Source: Desulfofundulus thermobenzoicus
Lineage (GTDB): Bacteria > Bacillota > Desulfotomaculia > Desulfotomaculales > Desulfovirgulaceae
Assembly (NCBI RefSeq): GCF_009428905.1
Contig: NZ_WHYR01000006.1
Span: forward strand, 40,295 to 104,294
Direction: 5' to 3'
DNA: 64,000 bases
Part shown: positions 7,819 to 16,165 of the stretch, one piece after another
How positions within the stretch are numbered: the stretch's first letter is position 1
Layout: each line of letters starts with the position of its first letter
Program-made: the position numbers and the translations under genes
Notes under the pieces: model-generated
Seen by the model: the letters and a program-made list of their open reading frames with translations, nothing else
What the model was told of the DNA's origin: nothing
Databases searched by the model: none

Positions 7819-9822
7819 ATGCCTGAACCGGTCAGGGGCAACGGCCGCTATATGGCCGGATTGGATGGACTGCGGGCTCTGGCGGTACTGGCCGTTATCG
7901 CCTATCACCTGAACCTGCGCTTTGCACCGGGCGGGTTCCTGGGTGTGGGCGTATTTTTCGTGCTGTCCGGCTATCTGATCACGGACCTGCTGGTGGCCGA
8001 GTGGCAGGGTAGCGGGCAGATCAACCTGAAAAATTTCTGGCTGCGGCGGGCCAGGCGTTTACTGCCGGCGCTAATGATCATGCTCGTAGTCCTGGTGAGC
8101 TGGATCACGCTGTTTGACCCCGCCCGGCTGACAGCTGTCAGGGGCGATGTGCTGGCCGCCATGCTGTACGTCAGCAACTGGTGGCTCATTTTCCATCAGG
8201 TGTCCTACTTTGACCGCTTCGGGCCTCCCTCTCCCCTCGGCCACCTGTGGTCACTGGCGGTGGAGGAACAGTTTTACCTGCTCTGGCCGTTGCTGCTGTG
8301 GTGCGGGCTGCGCCACATCCCACGGCGGGGCCCGCTGGTGGGGCTGACCCTGGCCGGAGCGGCCGCCTCGGCACTGGCCATGGCCGTTATTTACCAGCCG
8401 GGCAGTGATCCCAGCCGGGTGTATTACGGCACCGATACCCGCGCCTTCGCCCTGCTCATTGGCGCCGCCCTGGCCCTGGTCTGGCCGTCCCGCAAGCTGT
8501 CCGGCAAAGTTTCGCCCCGGGTGCGCCTGGGCATTGACCTGGCGGGATCCATTGGCCTGCTCACCGTGCTGCTCATGATCTGGCAGACTAACCAGTATGA
8601 TATCTTCCTTTACCGCGGCGGGCTGTTGTTGCTGTCGGCGGCCACCGCCGTGCTGGTGGCCGCCCTGGCCCACCCGGCCAGCCGCCTGGGCAAGGCCCTG
8701 GGCTGGCAGCCCCTACGCTGGCTGGGCGTGCGCTCCTACGGCATCTACCTCTGGCATTACCCGGTTATTGTTCTGACCAGCCCGGTGGTGGATACGGGTG
8801 GGGTTAATCTGGTGCGGGCCGGCCTGCAGGTGGCGGCCTGCATCGCCCTGGCCGCCCTGTCCTGGCGATATGTGGAGGAGCCCATCCGCCGTAGCGGCCT
8901 GCAGAAGTTGTGGAAACAGGTGCCGGGACGGGCACATCACCGGCAGGGCCGCCTGTCCATCAGAACCTGGGTTGTCCCGGCCGCCACCCTGTTTGCCCTC
9001 GGTGTGTTCTGCATGGGGATGACGGGATCTATTTCCACCATTACCAGCACCGTTTCCCCGGGGTCGGTTTCCGCCGCCATCCCGGGCTCCATCCAGTCAG
9101 GCCCGGACAACTCCGGGGGTTCGGATAGAAGCGGGAAAACGTTGACCGGCTCTCCCGTTAACCCCGGGCCGGGCCAGGGCAGGCCCCCGGAGGCTACCGG
9201 CGGCGCAAAGACTGCCGCTTCCGGGACAACGGCAGTTGGCCCGGGCGCTGCCCCAACGGGAGAAAGCCGAGAACCTGACCAGCCCCCCGGAAATTCCGGC
9301 ACACCCGGCCCCAGCCCGGATACTCCAGCTCCCGTTGGGGTCGCACCGGGGCGGGGCGTTACCGCCATCGGCGACTCGCTTCTGACTGATGCCGAGCCCT
9401 ATTTGCGCGAAATGCTCCCCGGCATCGTCATTGACGCCAAAATCAGCCGCCAGCTGATGGAAGCCCGGACGGTGGTGGACGAGCTCAAGTTGCAGGGCAG
9501 GCTGGGCAACCGTGTCATCATCGAACTGGGCACCAACGGGCCGTTCACCCGGGAACAACTGGTGTCCCTGCTCGATTCACTGGGACCTGTGCAGCAGGTG
9601 GTGCTGGTGAACACCCGGGTGCCACGCCCATGGGAACGTGTGGTGAACACCACCCTGGCGCAAGTGGCGGCGACTTACCCGCATACCACCCTGGTCGACT
9701 GGTATGCGGCCAGCGCCGGCCACGATTCATTCTTTGCCCCGGACGGTGTCCACCTCACCCCGGCCGGAGCCCGGTTTTACGCCGCCCTGGTGGCCGGGGC
9801 GGTGCAGCCGGACAAAGGTTAG
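7819..9822 (+). CDS. Acyltransferase-3/SGNH fusion protein (OatA/OafA-like)
   Basis: The 667-residue protein combines an acyltransferase-3 membrane domain (about residues 8-350, ten or so helices; YHLNL holds the conserved active-site His) with a Gly/Pro/Ser-rich linker (about 400-515) and an extracytoplasmic SGNH hydrolase domain (about 515-660). The SGNH blocks are visible: AIGDSLL (nucleophile Ser), IIELGTNG (oxyanion Asn) and PDGVHLTPAG (catalytic Asp/His). Such proteins move acetyl groups across the membrane onto peptidoglycan or surface sugars; the substrate here is inferred. It is monocistronic, without an obvious Shine-Dalgarno site, inside an accessory region, and has a deleted copy at 3144. 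GC content is higher than in adjacent intergenic sequence. Confidence 0.88.
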   Translation: MPEPVRGNGRYMAGLDGLRALAVLAVIAYHLNLRFAPGGFLGVGVFFVLSGYLITDLLVAEWQGSGQINLKNFWLRRARRLLPALMIMLVVLVSWITLFDPARLTAVRGDVLAAMLYVSNWWLIFHQVSYFDRFGPPSPLGHLWSLAVEEQFYLLWPLLLWCGLRHIPRRGPLVGLTLAGAAASALAMAVIYQPGSDPSRVYYGTDTRAFALLIGAALALVWPSRKLSGKVSPRVRLGIDLAGSIGLLTVLLMIWQTNQYDIFLYRGGLLLLSAATAVLVAALAHPASRLGKALGWQPLRWLGVRSYGIYLWHYPVIVLTSPVVDTGGVNLVRAGLQVAACIALAALSWRYVEEPIRRSGLQKLWKQVPGRAHHRQGRLSIRTWVVPAATLFALGVFCMGMTGSISTITSTVSPGSVSAAIPGSIQSGPDNSGGSDRSGKTLTGSPVNPGPGQGRPPEATGGAKTAASGTTAVGPGAAPTGESREPDQPPGNSGTPGPSPDTPAPVGVAPGRGVTAIGDSLLTDAEPYLREMLPGIVIDAKISRQLMEARTVVDELKLQGRLGNRVIIELGTNGPFTREQLVSLLDSLGPVQQVVLVNTRVPRPWERVVNTTLAQVAATYPHTTLVDWYAASAGHDSFFAPDGVHLTPAGARFYAALVAGAVQPDKG

Positions 9823-9980
9823 TTTTTAATACCCGGGTTAATATGGCTTAGAAAAGCAAAACAGGGCAGCCGGCGCTTGAGGCCACCCCAGGTTTTCGTC
9901 AAAGTCGCACTACTAAATCCCAATCAGTGACAGGACCAGTTCTCCCAGTTTTAACTGTCTAAATTTCTGGGTCCATTATA
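9823..9980. other. Short gene-free spacer downstream of the acyltransferase
   Basis: No gene or clear terminator was seen. It ends at the right copy of the 92-bp inverted repeat. Confidence 0.4.
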
Positions 9981-10072
9981 TTTCGCGTGGCACAATTTAG
10001 GGGGTCCAGGAATTTGGAAGCAACCTCATTCTTACAGCCTCAAGGCTTTCTAAATTCTAGGTGTCAAAGTCA
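9981..10072 (-). repeat. 92-bp inverted repeat, right copy (partner 2237-2327)
   Basis: The reverse complement matches 2237-2327 almost perfectly. Immediately right of it (10073-10180) there is no gene, and then the AT-rich direct repeat copy begins. Confidence 0.85.
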
Positions 10073-10196
10073 AAATTAACATTCTATAAAGAGAAAAAGC
10101 CCAACGAAGCTAGTCGCTAGGCTTACCATTAAATACAACATCTACTGGTCAGCTTTTTTTACTGGCTTATTATCTCCTTCTAAAAAACAGTATGTT

Positions 10197-10335
10197 TTAT
10201 TTAAATAATTTTTTAATTTTTTTCCATAGATTTTTAAAGATTTCTACGAAGACTGCGTTAAAGTGATTTATAATTCTCATAAAAATATATATAATAATTA
10301 TATTGACTATTATAATTATTATATAATTTAAAGCC
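10197..10335 (-). pseudogene. 5'-truncated copy of the small cationic membrane peptide
   Basis: Same frame as the 49-aa gene at 1218-1367, with the Ile-rich segment and the tail FKNLWKKIKKLFK intact, but the repeat ends right after LNY. The native ATG and Shine-Dalgarno site are replaced by sequence downstream of the second hepT. A longer fused frame is open to 10418, without a credible ribosome site, so expression from a native start is unlikely. An internal ATG (MRIINHF) could still start a 27-residue peptide. Confidence 0.55.
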
Positions 10336-10426
10336 GGGATCAACCTGACGGCTCTTCCACCAGCCCCGGGGCAGACCGGGGCAAACTGCCGGGGGCCGGC
10401 TACCACGGCCAAAATCAAGGCCTTAC

Positions 10427-10879
10427 CTACCGCCCGTCGTTTGTCTTGTTTTCGCCATCTTCCAGTACGGCCCCGATTTCGCAGATAAACTGCTCAAAAT
10501 CACCGAGTTCATTTCGTGCCATTTCATATACCTTTTCGGCGGAAACTTCCTGATAACCATGGATAACACGGTTGCGAAAACCAATCATGGCTGAATATCC
10601 CGTCAATCTATCCCTGGTAATCAATCCGCCCTCTAAGAGTATGCGCATGGCATCCCTGGCGTCTCCCGGCGCGTGACCGAATTTTTTAGCTGCAATATGA
10701 TAGGCTAAATCTATCATGGCTTCCACCGCCGTTTGCATTGAATATTTTAAACCTCTTACCAACCAGGGATCCATTAATATGTCCTCTTTTTTCCTGCTCT
10801 TTAGCAGCTCACCAATGCTGGCCACCTGTTCTTTTATATAGCCAATTTTGGCCATTATCCGCTCACGATCCAGGCCCAC
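10427..10879 (-). CDS. hepT: HEPN-family toxin HepT, copy 2
   Basis: Near-identical to the protein at 3625 (150 aa): differences include GEL for SEL, FGHAPG retained, and RNRVIHGY in place of RNRVVHGY, so the R-N-x3-H-x-Y RNase motif is intact. It overlaps its mntA by 17 nt in the same way. The duplicated block (about 975 bp) covers only the pair plus about 85 bp of downstream sequence containing CTTCCACCAGCCCCGGGG. Two copies in one genome raise the question of cross-neutralisation. Confidence 0.9.
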   Translation of the reverse strand: MGLDRERIMAKIGYIKEQVASIGELLKSRKKEDILMDPWLVRGLKYSMQTAVEAMIDLAYHIAAKKFGHAPGDARDAMRILLEGGLITRDRLTGYSAMIGFRNRVIHGYQEVSAEKVYEMARNELGDFEQFICEIGAVLEDGENKTNDGR

Positions 10880-11321
10880 CGGCCATCACCCCGGCAAAAA
10901 TTTCTTCCAGCGCCGCCCGGTACCGCGGGTACAGGTCGGCATACCTTCTGCTGACATACTCCATTACATCGGTAATCCGCTCCATGTTCCGGGAGTAGAT
11001 CAACTTCCCTTCTTTAATCACCCGAAAGGCAAAAAGTGGTTTATCCGGATTCAGCAATACAATATCATAGGAATGTCCTTCATGGGGCGGCAGTAAAAGG
11101 GATATGGCTGATTCCAACCGGTCCGCTTCGATACTATCCGGATCTATCCCCGGCTCCAGTATAAGCCCCAGATCGATATCACTATCCGGCCGGCATGGCC
11201 CCAGGATGGAGCCAAATAAATAAGCGCCGGCCACCCGGGGGAAATTTTGCAGCGCTGCTTTAACCTGTTCCACCACCGGATCGAGATTGACCCGCATCAG
11301 TTCGCCCACTCTAACCACCAC
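10863..11321 (-). CDS. mntA: MNT-family nucleotidyltransferase antitoxin MntA, copy 2
   Basis: The 152-residue product keeps the GS-x9-DxD signature (GSILGPCRPDSDIDL). Compared with copy 1, differences are scattered and mostly conservative (for example GELMRVN for NELVRIN, GIDPDSIEAD for GIILDSVESD), which suggests the pair is under selection rather than decaying. A GTG at 11309 after GAGGTG is an alternative start to the GTG at 11321. The sequence upstream is unrelated to that of copy 1. Confidence 0.9.
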   Translation of the reverse strand: MVVRVGELMRVNLDPVVEQVKAALQNFPRVAGAYLFGSILGPCRPDSDIDLGLILEPGIDPDSIEADRLESAISLLLPPHEGHSYDIVLLNPDKPLFAFRVIKEGKLIYSRNMERITDVMEYVSRRYADLYPRYRAALEEIFAGVMAGGPGS

Positions 11322-11592
11322 CTCTGCAGCACCGTGCTATTATACGTAGAAGAAATAAACTCCAGAAAATGGATGCCCCCAATAAATATTTTATCACAAT
11401 TAACGGAAAATGCGGAGCATATTGTTAGCAGCATTGAAGAAACCTTTTCATCATTCCTCCATATATAATTGATCCGGATTAATAACCCTTCCTGATTGAA
11501 AATATTCCCTTCCATCCAATTCCCGGCCAGTCCTTTTCATGCTAAATGACATAAAAAAGTTTTAGTTTCCAGGAAAATTTCTCCTTTTTGTT
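11322..11592. other. Gene-free stretch upstream of the sigma-54 region
   Basis: Only weak short ORFs occur here, with no ribosome sites or motifs. The stretch marks the right edge of the accessory region. Confidence 0.4.
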
Positions 11593-11648
11593 AAATTGTT
11601 GGACAATTTTCTGCGCCTATATGGGGGTGAAGGTGATTATGGTACAAT
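11593..11648 (+). promoter_or_regulatory. Operator-like palindrome and extended -10 promoter
   Basis: AAATTGT-TGG-ACAATTT (11593-11609) is a perfect palindrome. Downstream, TGGTACAAT gives an extended -10 element (TACAAT 11643-11648) without a good -35. The first response regulator gene starts 51 nt later, so this is its likely promoter. Confidence 0.4.
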
Positions 11649-11698
11649 ATTAACGAACGCAAATAAAACTTATACCACCCGGTAGCGAAAGGGGGAGC

Positions 11699-13069
11699 AT
11701 GAATTTGGCCCACTTGCTGGTGGTAGACGACGAGGAAAGTGTCTGCGAGTTTTTAACTGAAGTCCTGGAGGACGCCGGCTACCAGGTGCAAACGGCCCTG
11801 GACGGGCGCCGGGCACTGGAAATGATTGAGCAGAACCCGCCCGATGCGGTGCTCCTGGACATCCGCATGCCGGAACTGGACGGTATGCAGGTGATGGACA
11901 TCATTCAGCAGAAAGACGGCCGGCTGCCGGTGATCCTGATGACCGCCTTCGGCACCACGGACATGGCCATCCAGGCCATGAAAGCCGGCGCCTTTGACTA
12001 TATTATCAAACCCTTCAACCTGGACGAGCTGGTGTTGACGGTAAAAAAGGCCGTGACCATGAAACAGCTGGCCCGGGAAGTGGAAGCCCTGCGGGAAAAC
12101 CGCGTTCCAGAATACATGCCCGTGGAAAGCATGATCGGCCAGTCGGCGGCCATGCAGGCTGTGTACAAAAACATCGGCCGGGTGGCCAGCAGCAACGTGA
12201 CGGTGCTCATTCAGGGGGAAAGCGGCACGGGGAAGGAACTGGTGGCCCGGGCCATCCACCAGAACAGCGAGCGCCGGAACGGCCCCTTTGTCAAGATCAA
12301 CTGCGCCGCCATACCGGAAAACTTGATTGAGAGCGAGCTTTTCGGCCACGAGAAGGGGGCTTTTACCGGGGCCGGCGCCCGCAAGCCCGGCAAATTCGAA
12401 CTGGCCCACCAGGGCACCATTTTCCTGGATGAAATAGGCGAGCTGAGCCTGGCCACCCAGGCCAAGCTGCTCCGGGTGCTCCAGGAAAAGGAATTTGAGC
12501 GGGTGGGCGGCACCGAGAGCATCCAGGTGGACGTGCGCATCCTGGCGGCCACCAACAAGGACCTGGAAAGATGCGTGCAGGAGGGCACCTTCCGGGAAGA
12601 CCTCTTTTTCCGCCTGAAAGTATTCACCATCTGGCTGCCTCCGTTACGGGAAAGGATGGAAGATGTCCCGGTGATGGCCCGCTCTTTCCTGCACCATTAC
12701 AGCCGGGAGCAGAAGAAAAAGGTGACCGACTTTTCCCCGGAGGCCATGGCCCTGATGATGCAGTACGACTGGCCGGGGAACGTGCGGGAACTGCGCAACA
12801 TCTGCGAGCAGGCGGTGGTCATGGCCCGGGGACCGGTGGTCATGCCCGAAGACCTGCCCTTTTCCCTGCAACGGGCCGGCGGGGAGCTGAAGGATGTGGC
12901 CATCAAGCCGGGGATGACCCTGAAGGAAATTGTGGCCGATGTGGAACGGCGGGTAATCCTGAGGGCGCTGCAGGAGCACAACTGGAACCGCAGTGCCACC
13001 GCCCAGGCCCTGGGCTTAAACCGCCGCTCCCTCTACGCCAAGATGAAGGAGTACGGGCTGTTGCCCTAG
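11699..13069 (+). CDS. NtrC-family sigma-54 response regulator 1
   Basis: The 456-residue protein has a receiver domain (1-120; acidic pocket at 10-12, phospho-acceptor Asp54 in LLDIRMP, Lys in IIKPF), an AAA+ domain (about 145-380; Walker A GESGTGKE, the GAFTGA sigma-54 contact loop, Walker B FLDEIGEL) and a Fis-type helix-turn-helix end ([21 protein letters not shown]). When phosphorylated such proteins form ATPase rings that open sigma-54 promoters. Start is ATG 11699 after GGGGGAG. No kinase gene is next to it, so it is an orphan; the free kinase at 22077 is the natural candidate partner. The next gene downstream has a sigma-54 promoter. Confidence 0.95.
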   Translation: MNLAHLLVVDDEESVCEFLTEVLEDAGYQVQTALDGRRALEMIEQNPPDAVLLDIRMPELDGMQVMDIIQQKDGRLPVILMTAFGTTDMAIQAMKAGAFDYIIKPFNLDELVLTVKKAVTMKQLAREVEALRENRVPEYMPVESMIGQSAAMQAVYKNIGRVASSNVTVLIQGESGTGKELVARAIHQNSERRNGPFVKINCAAIPENLIESELFGHEKGAFTGAGARKPGKFELAHQGTIFLDEIGELSLATQAKLLRVLQEKEFERVGGTESIQVDVRILAATNKDLERCVQEGTFREDLFFRLKVFTIWLPPLRERMEDVPVMARSFLHHYSREQKKKVTDFSPEAMALMMQYDWPGNVRELRNICEQAVVMARGPVVMPEDLPFSLQRAGGELKDVAIKPGMTLKEIVADVERRVILRALQEHNWNRSATAQALGLNRRSLYAKMKEYGLLP

Positions 13070-13298
13070 ACTACGAAAGGGTAAAAGAGGAAAGCCCGCT
13101 GCAGCCCCGGTTCGGCTTTGCGGCTTTAAAAAACCCCTGTTTGAGCAAGGGTGCAACCGTCCCGGTGAAACCGCCGGTGCGGTGAAACGAGAACCGTCCC
13201 GGTGACCCCCCGGTGAAACCCCAACTGCCGGTTACCGCTGGAAAACAGTGTGAACAAAAGGGCAAAACAATTGTGCAGCAGCAACAGCAGAAAGCATC

Positions 13299-13341
13299 GT
13301 GTGGGCAATTTTTGCCCACACGTGGGCAGGATTTGCCCACG
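13299..13341. promoter_or_regulatory. Two tandem TGGGCA palindromes, candidate enhancer sites
   Basis: GTGTGGGCA-N5-TGCCCACAC (13299-13321) and CGTGGGCA-N5-TGCCCACG (13321-13341) are back-to-back palindromes with the same half-site and spacing. They lie about 95-135 bp upstream of the -24 element at 13434, the usual place for NtrC-type activator binding. Alternatively they could fold as RNA hairpins. Confidence 0.5.
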
Positions 13342-13360
13342 GGTGGGCTTTTGTTTACCC

Positions 13361-13388
13361 GCCGGGCGGCCTGACCATGCCGCCCGGC
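13361..13388 (+). terminator. Hairpin, likely terminator of regulator 1
   Basis: GCCGGGCGG pairs with CCGCCCGGC across a 10-nt loop, followed by a T-rich run with seven consecutive T (13404-13410). It lies between the first regulator and the sigma-54 promoter. Confidence 0.5.
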
Positions 13389-13433
13389 CTTGATTTTACC
13401 GTCTTTTTTTATCCGGCCGCAGCAATAACCTGC

Positions 13434-13449
13434 TGGCATCATCATTGCT
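13434..13449 (+). promoter_or_regulatory. Sigma-54 promoter for paralogue 1 operon
   Basis: TGGCATC-N4-TTGCT (13434-13449) matches the -24/-12 consensus TGGCACG-N4-TTGCW with correct GG-to-GC spacing. It is 88 nt upstream of the ATG at 13537. The nearby NtrC-type regulators supply the required activator. Confidence 0.8.
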
Positions 13450-13536
13450 CTACCATATGTGCATCAGGTAACAATCCCGGGGGTGGGGCAGGTCACTGGA
13501 ACTCATTAAACAGAACCCAAACATAAGGGGGGACAT

Positions 13537-13968
13537 ATGATGGATGAAATTCTGCAGCATCTTTCCGAAGAGGATCGGGCCAGGGTGAAAAAATTTGCCG
13601 CCGGTGTAACCGTGGTCATAGCCCTTCTTTCCGTTCTGATTTTCTGGATTGGCGTTGACTTTTTACGTGAAAGCGTCTACAAGCACTATTTTAACCCCTC
13701 CCGGCATGTGATTGTGGAACAGGACCCGGACACCATGGAGATTTACGCCTGGAAGGACGCCCTGGGCAATGTTTATAACGCCAACGATCCCGATGTCAAA
13801 CATTTTCCCTATGGTGTGATGGTCCTGATCCTGCTTATCCTGGGCGGGGCGGTACAAAGCTATAATTTGCTGGTGGAACATTACGCGGTGATGCTGGTGG
13901 TTAGAAGCCGGGTGCTACAGGCCGAATCACCCCGCGGCCGGCTGCTGCAAACCCCTTCCCTGGAATGA
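13537..13968 (+). CDS. Two-helix membrane protein, paralogue 1 (unrecognised family)
   Basis: The 143-residue protein has a short cytoplasmic start, a membrane helix (about 22-42), a loop of about 50 residues, a second helix (about 91-112) and a cytoplasmic tail. The loop holds the block shared with the proteins at 16166 and 23884: KHYFNPSRHVIVEQDPDT, then EIYAWKDALGN, then DP.V..FP.GV. I do not recognise the family; the loop may be extracytoplasmic and sense or bind something. It is the first gene after a sigma-54 promoter and heads an operon with a TauE/SafE transporter and a TIGR02186-like protein. Start ATG 13537 has a GGGGGG site; ATG 13540 is also possible. Confidence 0.8.
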   Translation: MMDEILQHLSEEDRARVKKFAAGVTVVIALLSVLIFWIGVDFLRESVYKHYFNPSRHVIVEQDPDTMEIYAWKDALGNVYNANDPDVKHFPYGVMVLILLILGGAVQSYNLLVEHYAVMLVVRSRVLQAESPRGRLLQTPSLE

Positions 13969-14047
13969 AGGCAGACACCGCCGGTAACGGTGGCCATTGG
14001 GGAAAAAGAAGCGAAAATAAACAAAGAGCCATAAGGGGTGAAATACC

Positions 14048-14965
14048 GTGGATATTTTCTTACCCATAGCCGGCGTACAGATGACCGCCTACCTGGTGCT
14101 GGGCCTGGGGGGTATAGTGGGATTGCTTTCCGGTTTATTTGGTGTGGGGGGGGGATTCCTCCTCACCCCCCTGTTGATGATGGCCGGCATCCCCCCGGCC
14201 GTGGCCGCGGCCAGCGATACCAACCAGATTGTGGCCGCCTCCGCATCGGGCACCTTTGCCCACGGGCGGGCCGGCAATGTGGATTTCAAACTGGGCCTGA
14301 TCATGCTCGTCGGCGGGCTGATCGGCGGCACCGCCGGCACCGGGCTGGTGCGGGTTTTAAGACAGCTGGGCAACTTTGACTTCGTCGTGAAGATCGTCTA
14401 TGTGCTTATGCTCCTGGTAGTAGGCAGCTTCATGTTCATGGAAAGTTTCAATGCCCTGCGCAAAAGGGGAGCACCCGGCCCGGCGCCGGCGAAGAAACCC
14501 GGAGGGCCGGGCCTGGCCAGCCGCCTGCCCATGAAAACCTACTTCCCCGTCTCGGGCATCGAATGCTCCGTAGTGGCCCTGTTCGGCCTCGGCTTTCTCA
14601 TCGGTGTGCTGGCCGCGCTCATGGGTGTGGGCGGCGGGTTCATCATGCTGCCGGTAATGATCTATATCCTGGGCATCCCCACCTTAAAGGCCGTGGGCAC
14701 CAGCCTGTTCACGGTGGTCTTTACCGCCGTCAACGTGACCCTGGCCCAGGCCATTGTCAACGAAACCGTTGATGTGGTCCTGGCCCTGCTGCTCCTGCTG
14801 GGATCGGCCATCGGCGCCCAGTTTGGCGTGCGCATCGGCCGCAGGTTGAAGGGGGAACAGCTGCGCATTATCTTCTCCCTGATTGTGCTGGGAGTGATGG
14901 TCAAAATGGCCCACGACCTGCTGGTCACTCCCTCTTCCCTGATCGTACTGGGGGGTGGACATTGA
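14048..14965 (+). CDS. TauE/SafE-family membrane transporter
   Basis: The 305-residue protein has about eight helices and the duplicated TauE/SafE signature: GLLSGLFGVGGGFLLTPLL in the first half and GVLAALMGVGGGFIMLPVM in the second. Family members export sulfite or organosulfur anions (sulfonates, sulfoacetate), which would fit a sulfur-metabolising organism; the substrate is inferred. Start is a GTG at 14048 after AAGGGGTG. The stop overlaps the next gene's ribosome site, so the two are translationally linked. It lies in the sigma-54 operon started by paralogue 1. Confidence 0.9.
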   Translation: MDIFLPIAGVQMTAYLVLGLGGIVGLLSGLFGVGGGFLLTPLLMMAGIPPAVAAASDTNQIVAASASGTFAHGRAGNVDFKLGLIMLVGGLIGGTAGTGLVRVLRQLGNFDFVVKIVYVLMLLVVGSFMFMESFNALRKRGAPGPAPAKKPGGPGLASRLPMKTYFPVSGIECSVVALFGLGFLIGVLAALMGVGGGFIMLPVMIYILGIPTLKAVGTSLFTVVFTAVNVTLAQAIVNETVDVVLALLLLLGSAIGAQFGVRIGRRLKGEQLRIIFSLIVLGVMVKMAHDLLVTPSSLIVLGGGH

Positions 14966-14966
14966 T

Positions 14967-15833
14967 ATGCATGTGAAAGTGAAGACTGTAACCTGCCTGC
15001 TGGTGGTTGCGCTGCTACTCCTGGGAAGCCTGCCGGCCTGGGCCGGACTGGTAAATGTGACCGCCGATCCGGACCGCATTGATGTGGGTTTGAATTTCAG
15101 CGGCCGCACGGTAACCATAACGGGCACGGCACCCCCGGATAGCGATATTTATATTAAGCTGGTGTCTCCCGCCAGAAACGTTATGTTAAATAAAAAAGGC
15201 CGGGTTGGCTTCCTGTGGATGAATGTGGCCCAGGCCGAAGTGGAAGGCATACCCAAGATGTACCAGATTTACTCCTCCGCCCCCATTGACCGGCTGAGTC
15301 CAATTCTCCAGGAGGAAACGGGTATTGATAAAAATTACGATGCAGTGCGTTCCACCGCGGTCATCAAAGAAACCGCCGGGAACAACTCCCGCCGGTTGTC
15401 GGGTGCTGATGGAAAAGATTATCTGGACGCTCTGATAAATATGTACCAAAAAAACAACCTCTATCTGGTAAACGAAAAGGCGGTGGAGCGCAATGGCAGC
15501 CAGTTCTACCTGACCGTGAACCTGCCCGGTTCAGCGGCCCACGGGGATAGCCTGGTCACCGCCTATGCGGTGAAAAACGGCCGCATTCTCGGCCAATCCG
15601 AAAGCAAAATAAACGTCCGGCCGGTGGGTGTGGTGGGCTGGGCCCGGACCATGGCCAAGACCAACGGCCCCCTCTACGGCACCTATGCGGTGCTCATCGC
15701 CCTGGCCGCCGGCCTGCTCATCGACCTGCTGTTCAACTACCTGGAAAAGCTGATTGGCGCCTTAACGGGCGTGCCGGGCAAAGTACCCGGCAAGACCGGC
15801 AAAGGCCGGGAGGTCTCTGCGGAAATCCACTAA
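14967..15833 (+). CDS. TIGR02186-like signal-peptide/TM protein
   Basis: The 288-residue protein has a signal peptide (LLVVALLLLGSLPAWA), an extracytoplasmic domain of about 210 residues that opens with ADPDRIDVGLNFSGRTVTI, and one C-terminal membrane helix (TYAVLIALAAGLLIDLLF), with a basic cytoplasmic tail. The N-terminal beta-rich start and end helix match the TIGR02186/Alph_Pro_TM family, often encoded next to TauE/SafE genes, function unknown. I chose ATG 14967 over the upstream GTG at 14955, since GGGGGGTGG lies 8 nt before it. It ends the operon; a strong terminator follows at 15955. Confidence 0.75.
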   Translation: MHVKVKTVTCLLVVALLLLGSLPAWAGLVNVTADPDRIDVGLNFSGRTVTITGTAPPDSDIYIKLVSPARNVMLNKKGRVGFLWMNVAQAEVEGIPKMYQIYSSAPIDRLSPILQEETGIDKNYDAVRSTAVIKETAGNNSRRLSGADGKDYLDALINMYQKNNLYLVNEKAVERNGSQFYLTVNLPGSAAHGDSLVTAYAVKNGRILGQSESKINVRPVGVVGWARTMAKTNGPLYGTYAVLIALAAGLLIDLLFNYLEKLIGALTGVPGKVPGKTGKGREVSAEIH

Positions 15834-15954
15834 GACCCTGATGAAATTCCATCCTGCAGCCTTAATCTGCAACCTCAATGAAAAAGCTATGTCCGGTACC
15901 GTTATTAAGCTTATCACGGTTGCCCCTAAAGGGGAATCACTCCTCTATTTCTTT

Positions 15955-15988
15955 AAAGGGGAATCCGCCCCCCAGCGGATTCCCCTTT
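15955..15988. terminator. Strong bidirectional terminator
   Basis: A perfect 14-bp stem (AAAGGGGAATCCGC with its complement, loop CCCCCA) flanked by A-rich and T-rich sequence. It ends the paralogue 1-TauE-TIGR02186 operon and insulates the next sigma-54 promoter. Confidence 0.85.
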
Positions 15989-16086
15989 CCTTTTCTGCCC
16001 TGGTTTTGCACACCCGGTGTGTAGAATCTGGTCATTTGACCGGGCGTCACCATCCGGTGGCCAGCCAAATCTCCCGCTTCCCACCC

Positions 16087-16102
16087 TGGCATGTTTTTTG
16101 CG
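16087..16102 (+). promoter_or_regulatory. Sigma-54 promoter for paralogue 2
   Basis: TGGCATG-N4-TTGCG (16087-16102) fits the -24/-12 consensus, 64 nt before the ATG at 16166. Upstream there are small palindromes that could bind an activator, CACACC-C-GGTGTG near 16010-16022 and GGTCA-TT-TGACC near 16031-16042. Confidence 0.75.
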
Positions 16103-16165
16103 TTGATTTTTGCACAGGGTGGAGACCACGGGGGCTCTGCCACTCTGGATAAGGGGGCGTAACAG

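Noticed and set aside
10197..10418. 73-residue ORF as an intact protein
   Set aside because: Its first 28 codons come from the region downstream of hepT and only the rest is the small-peptide repeat; it is a fusion by truncation.
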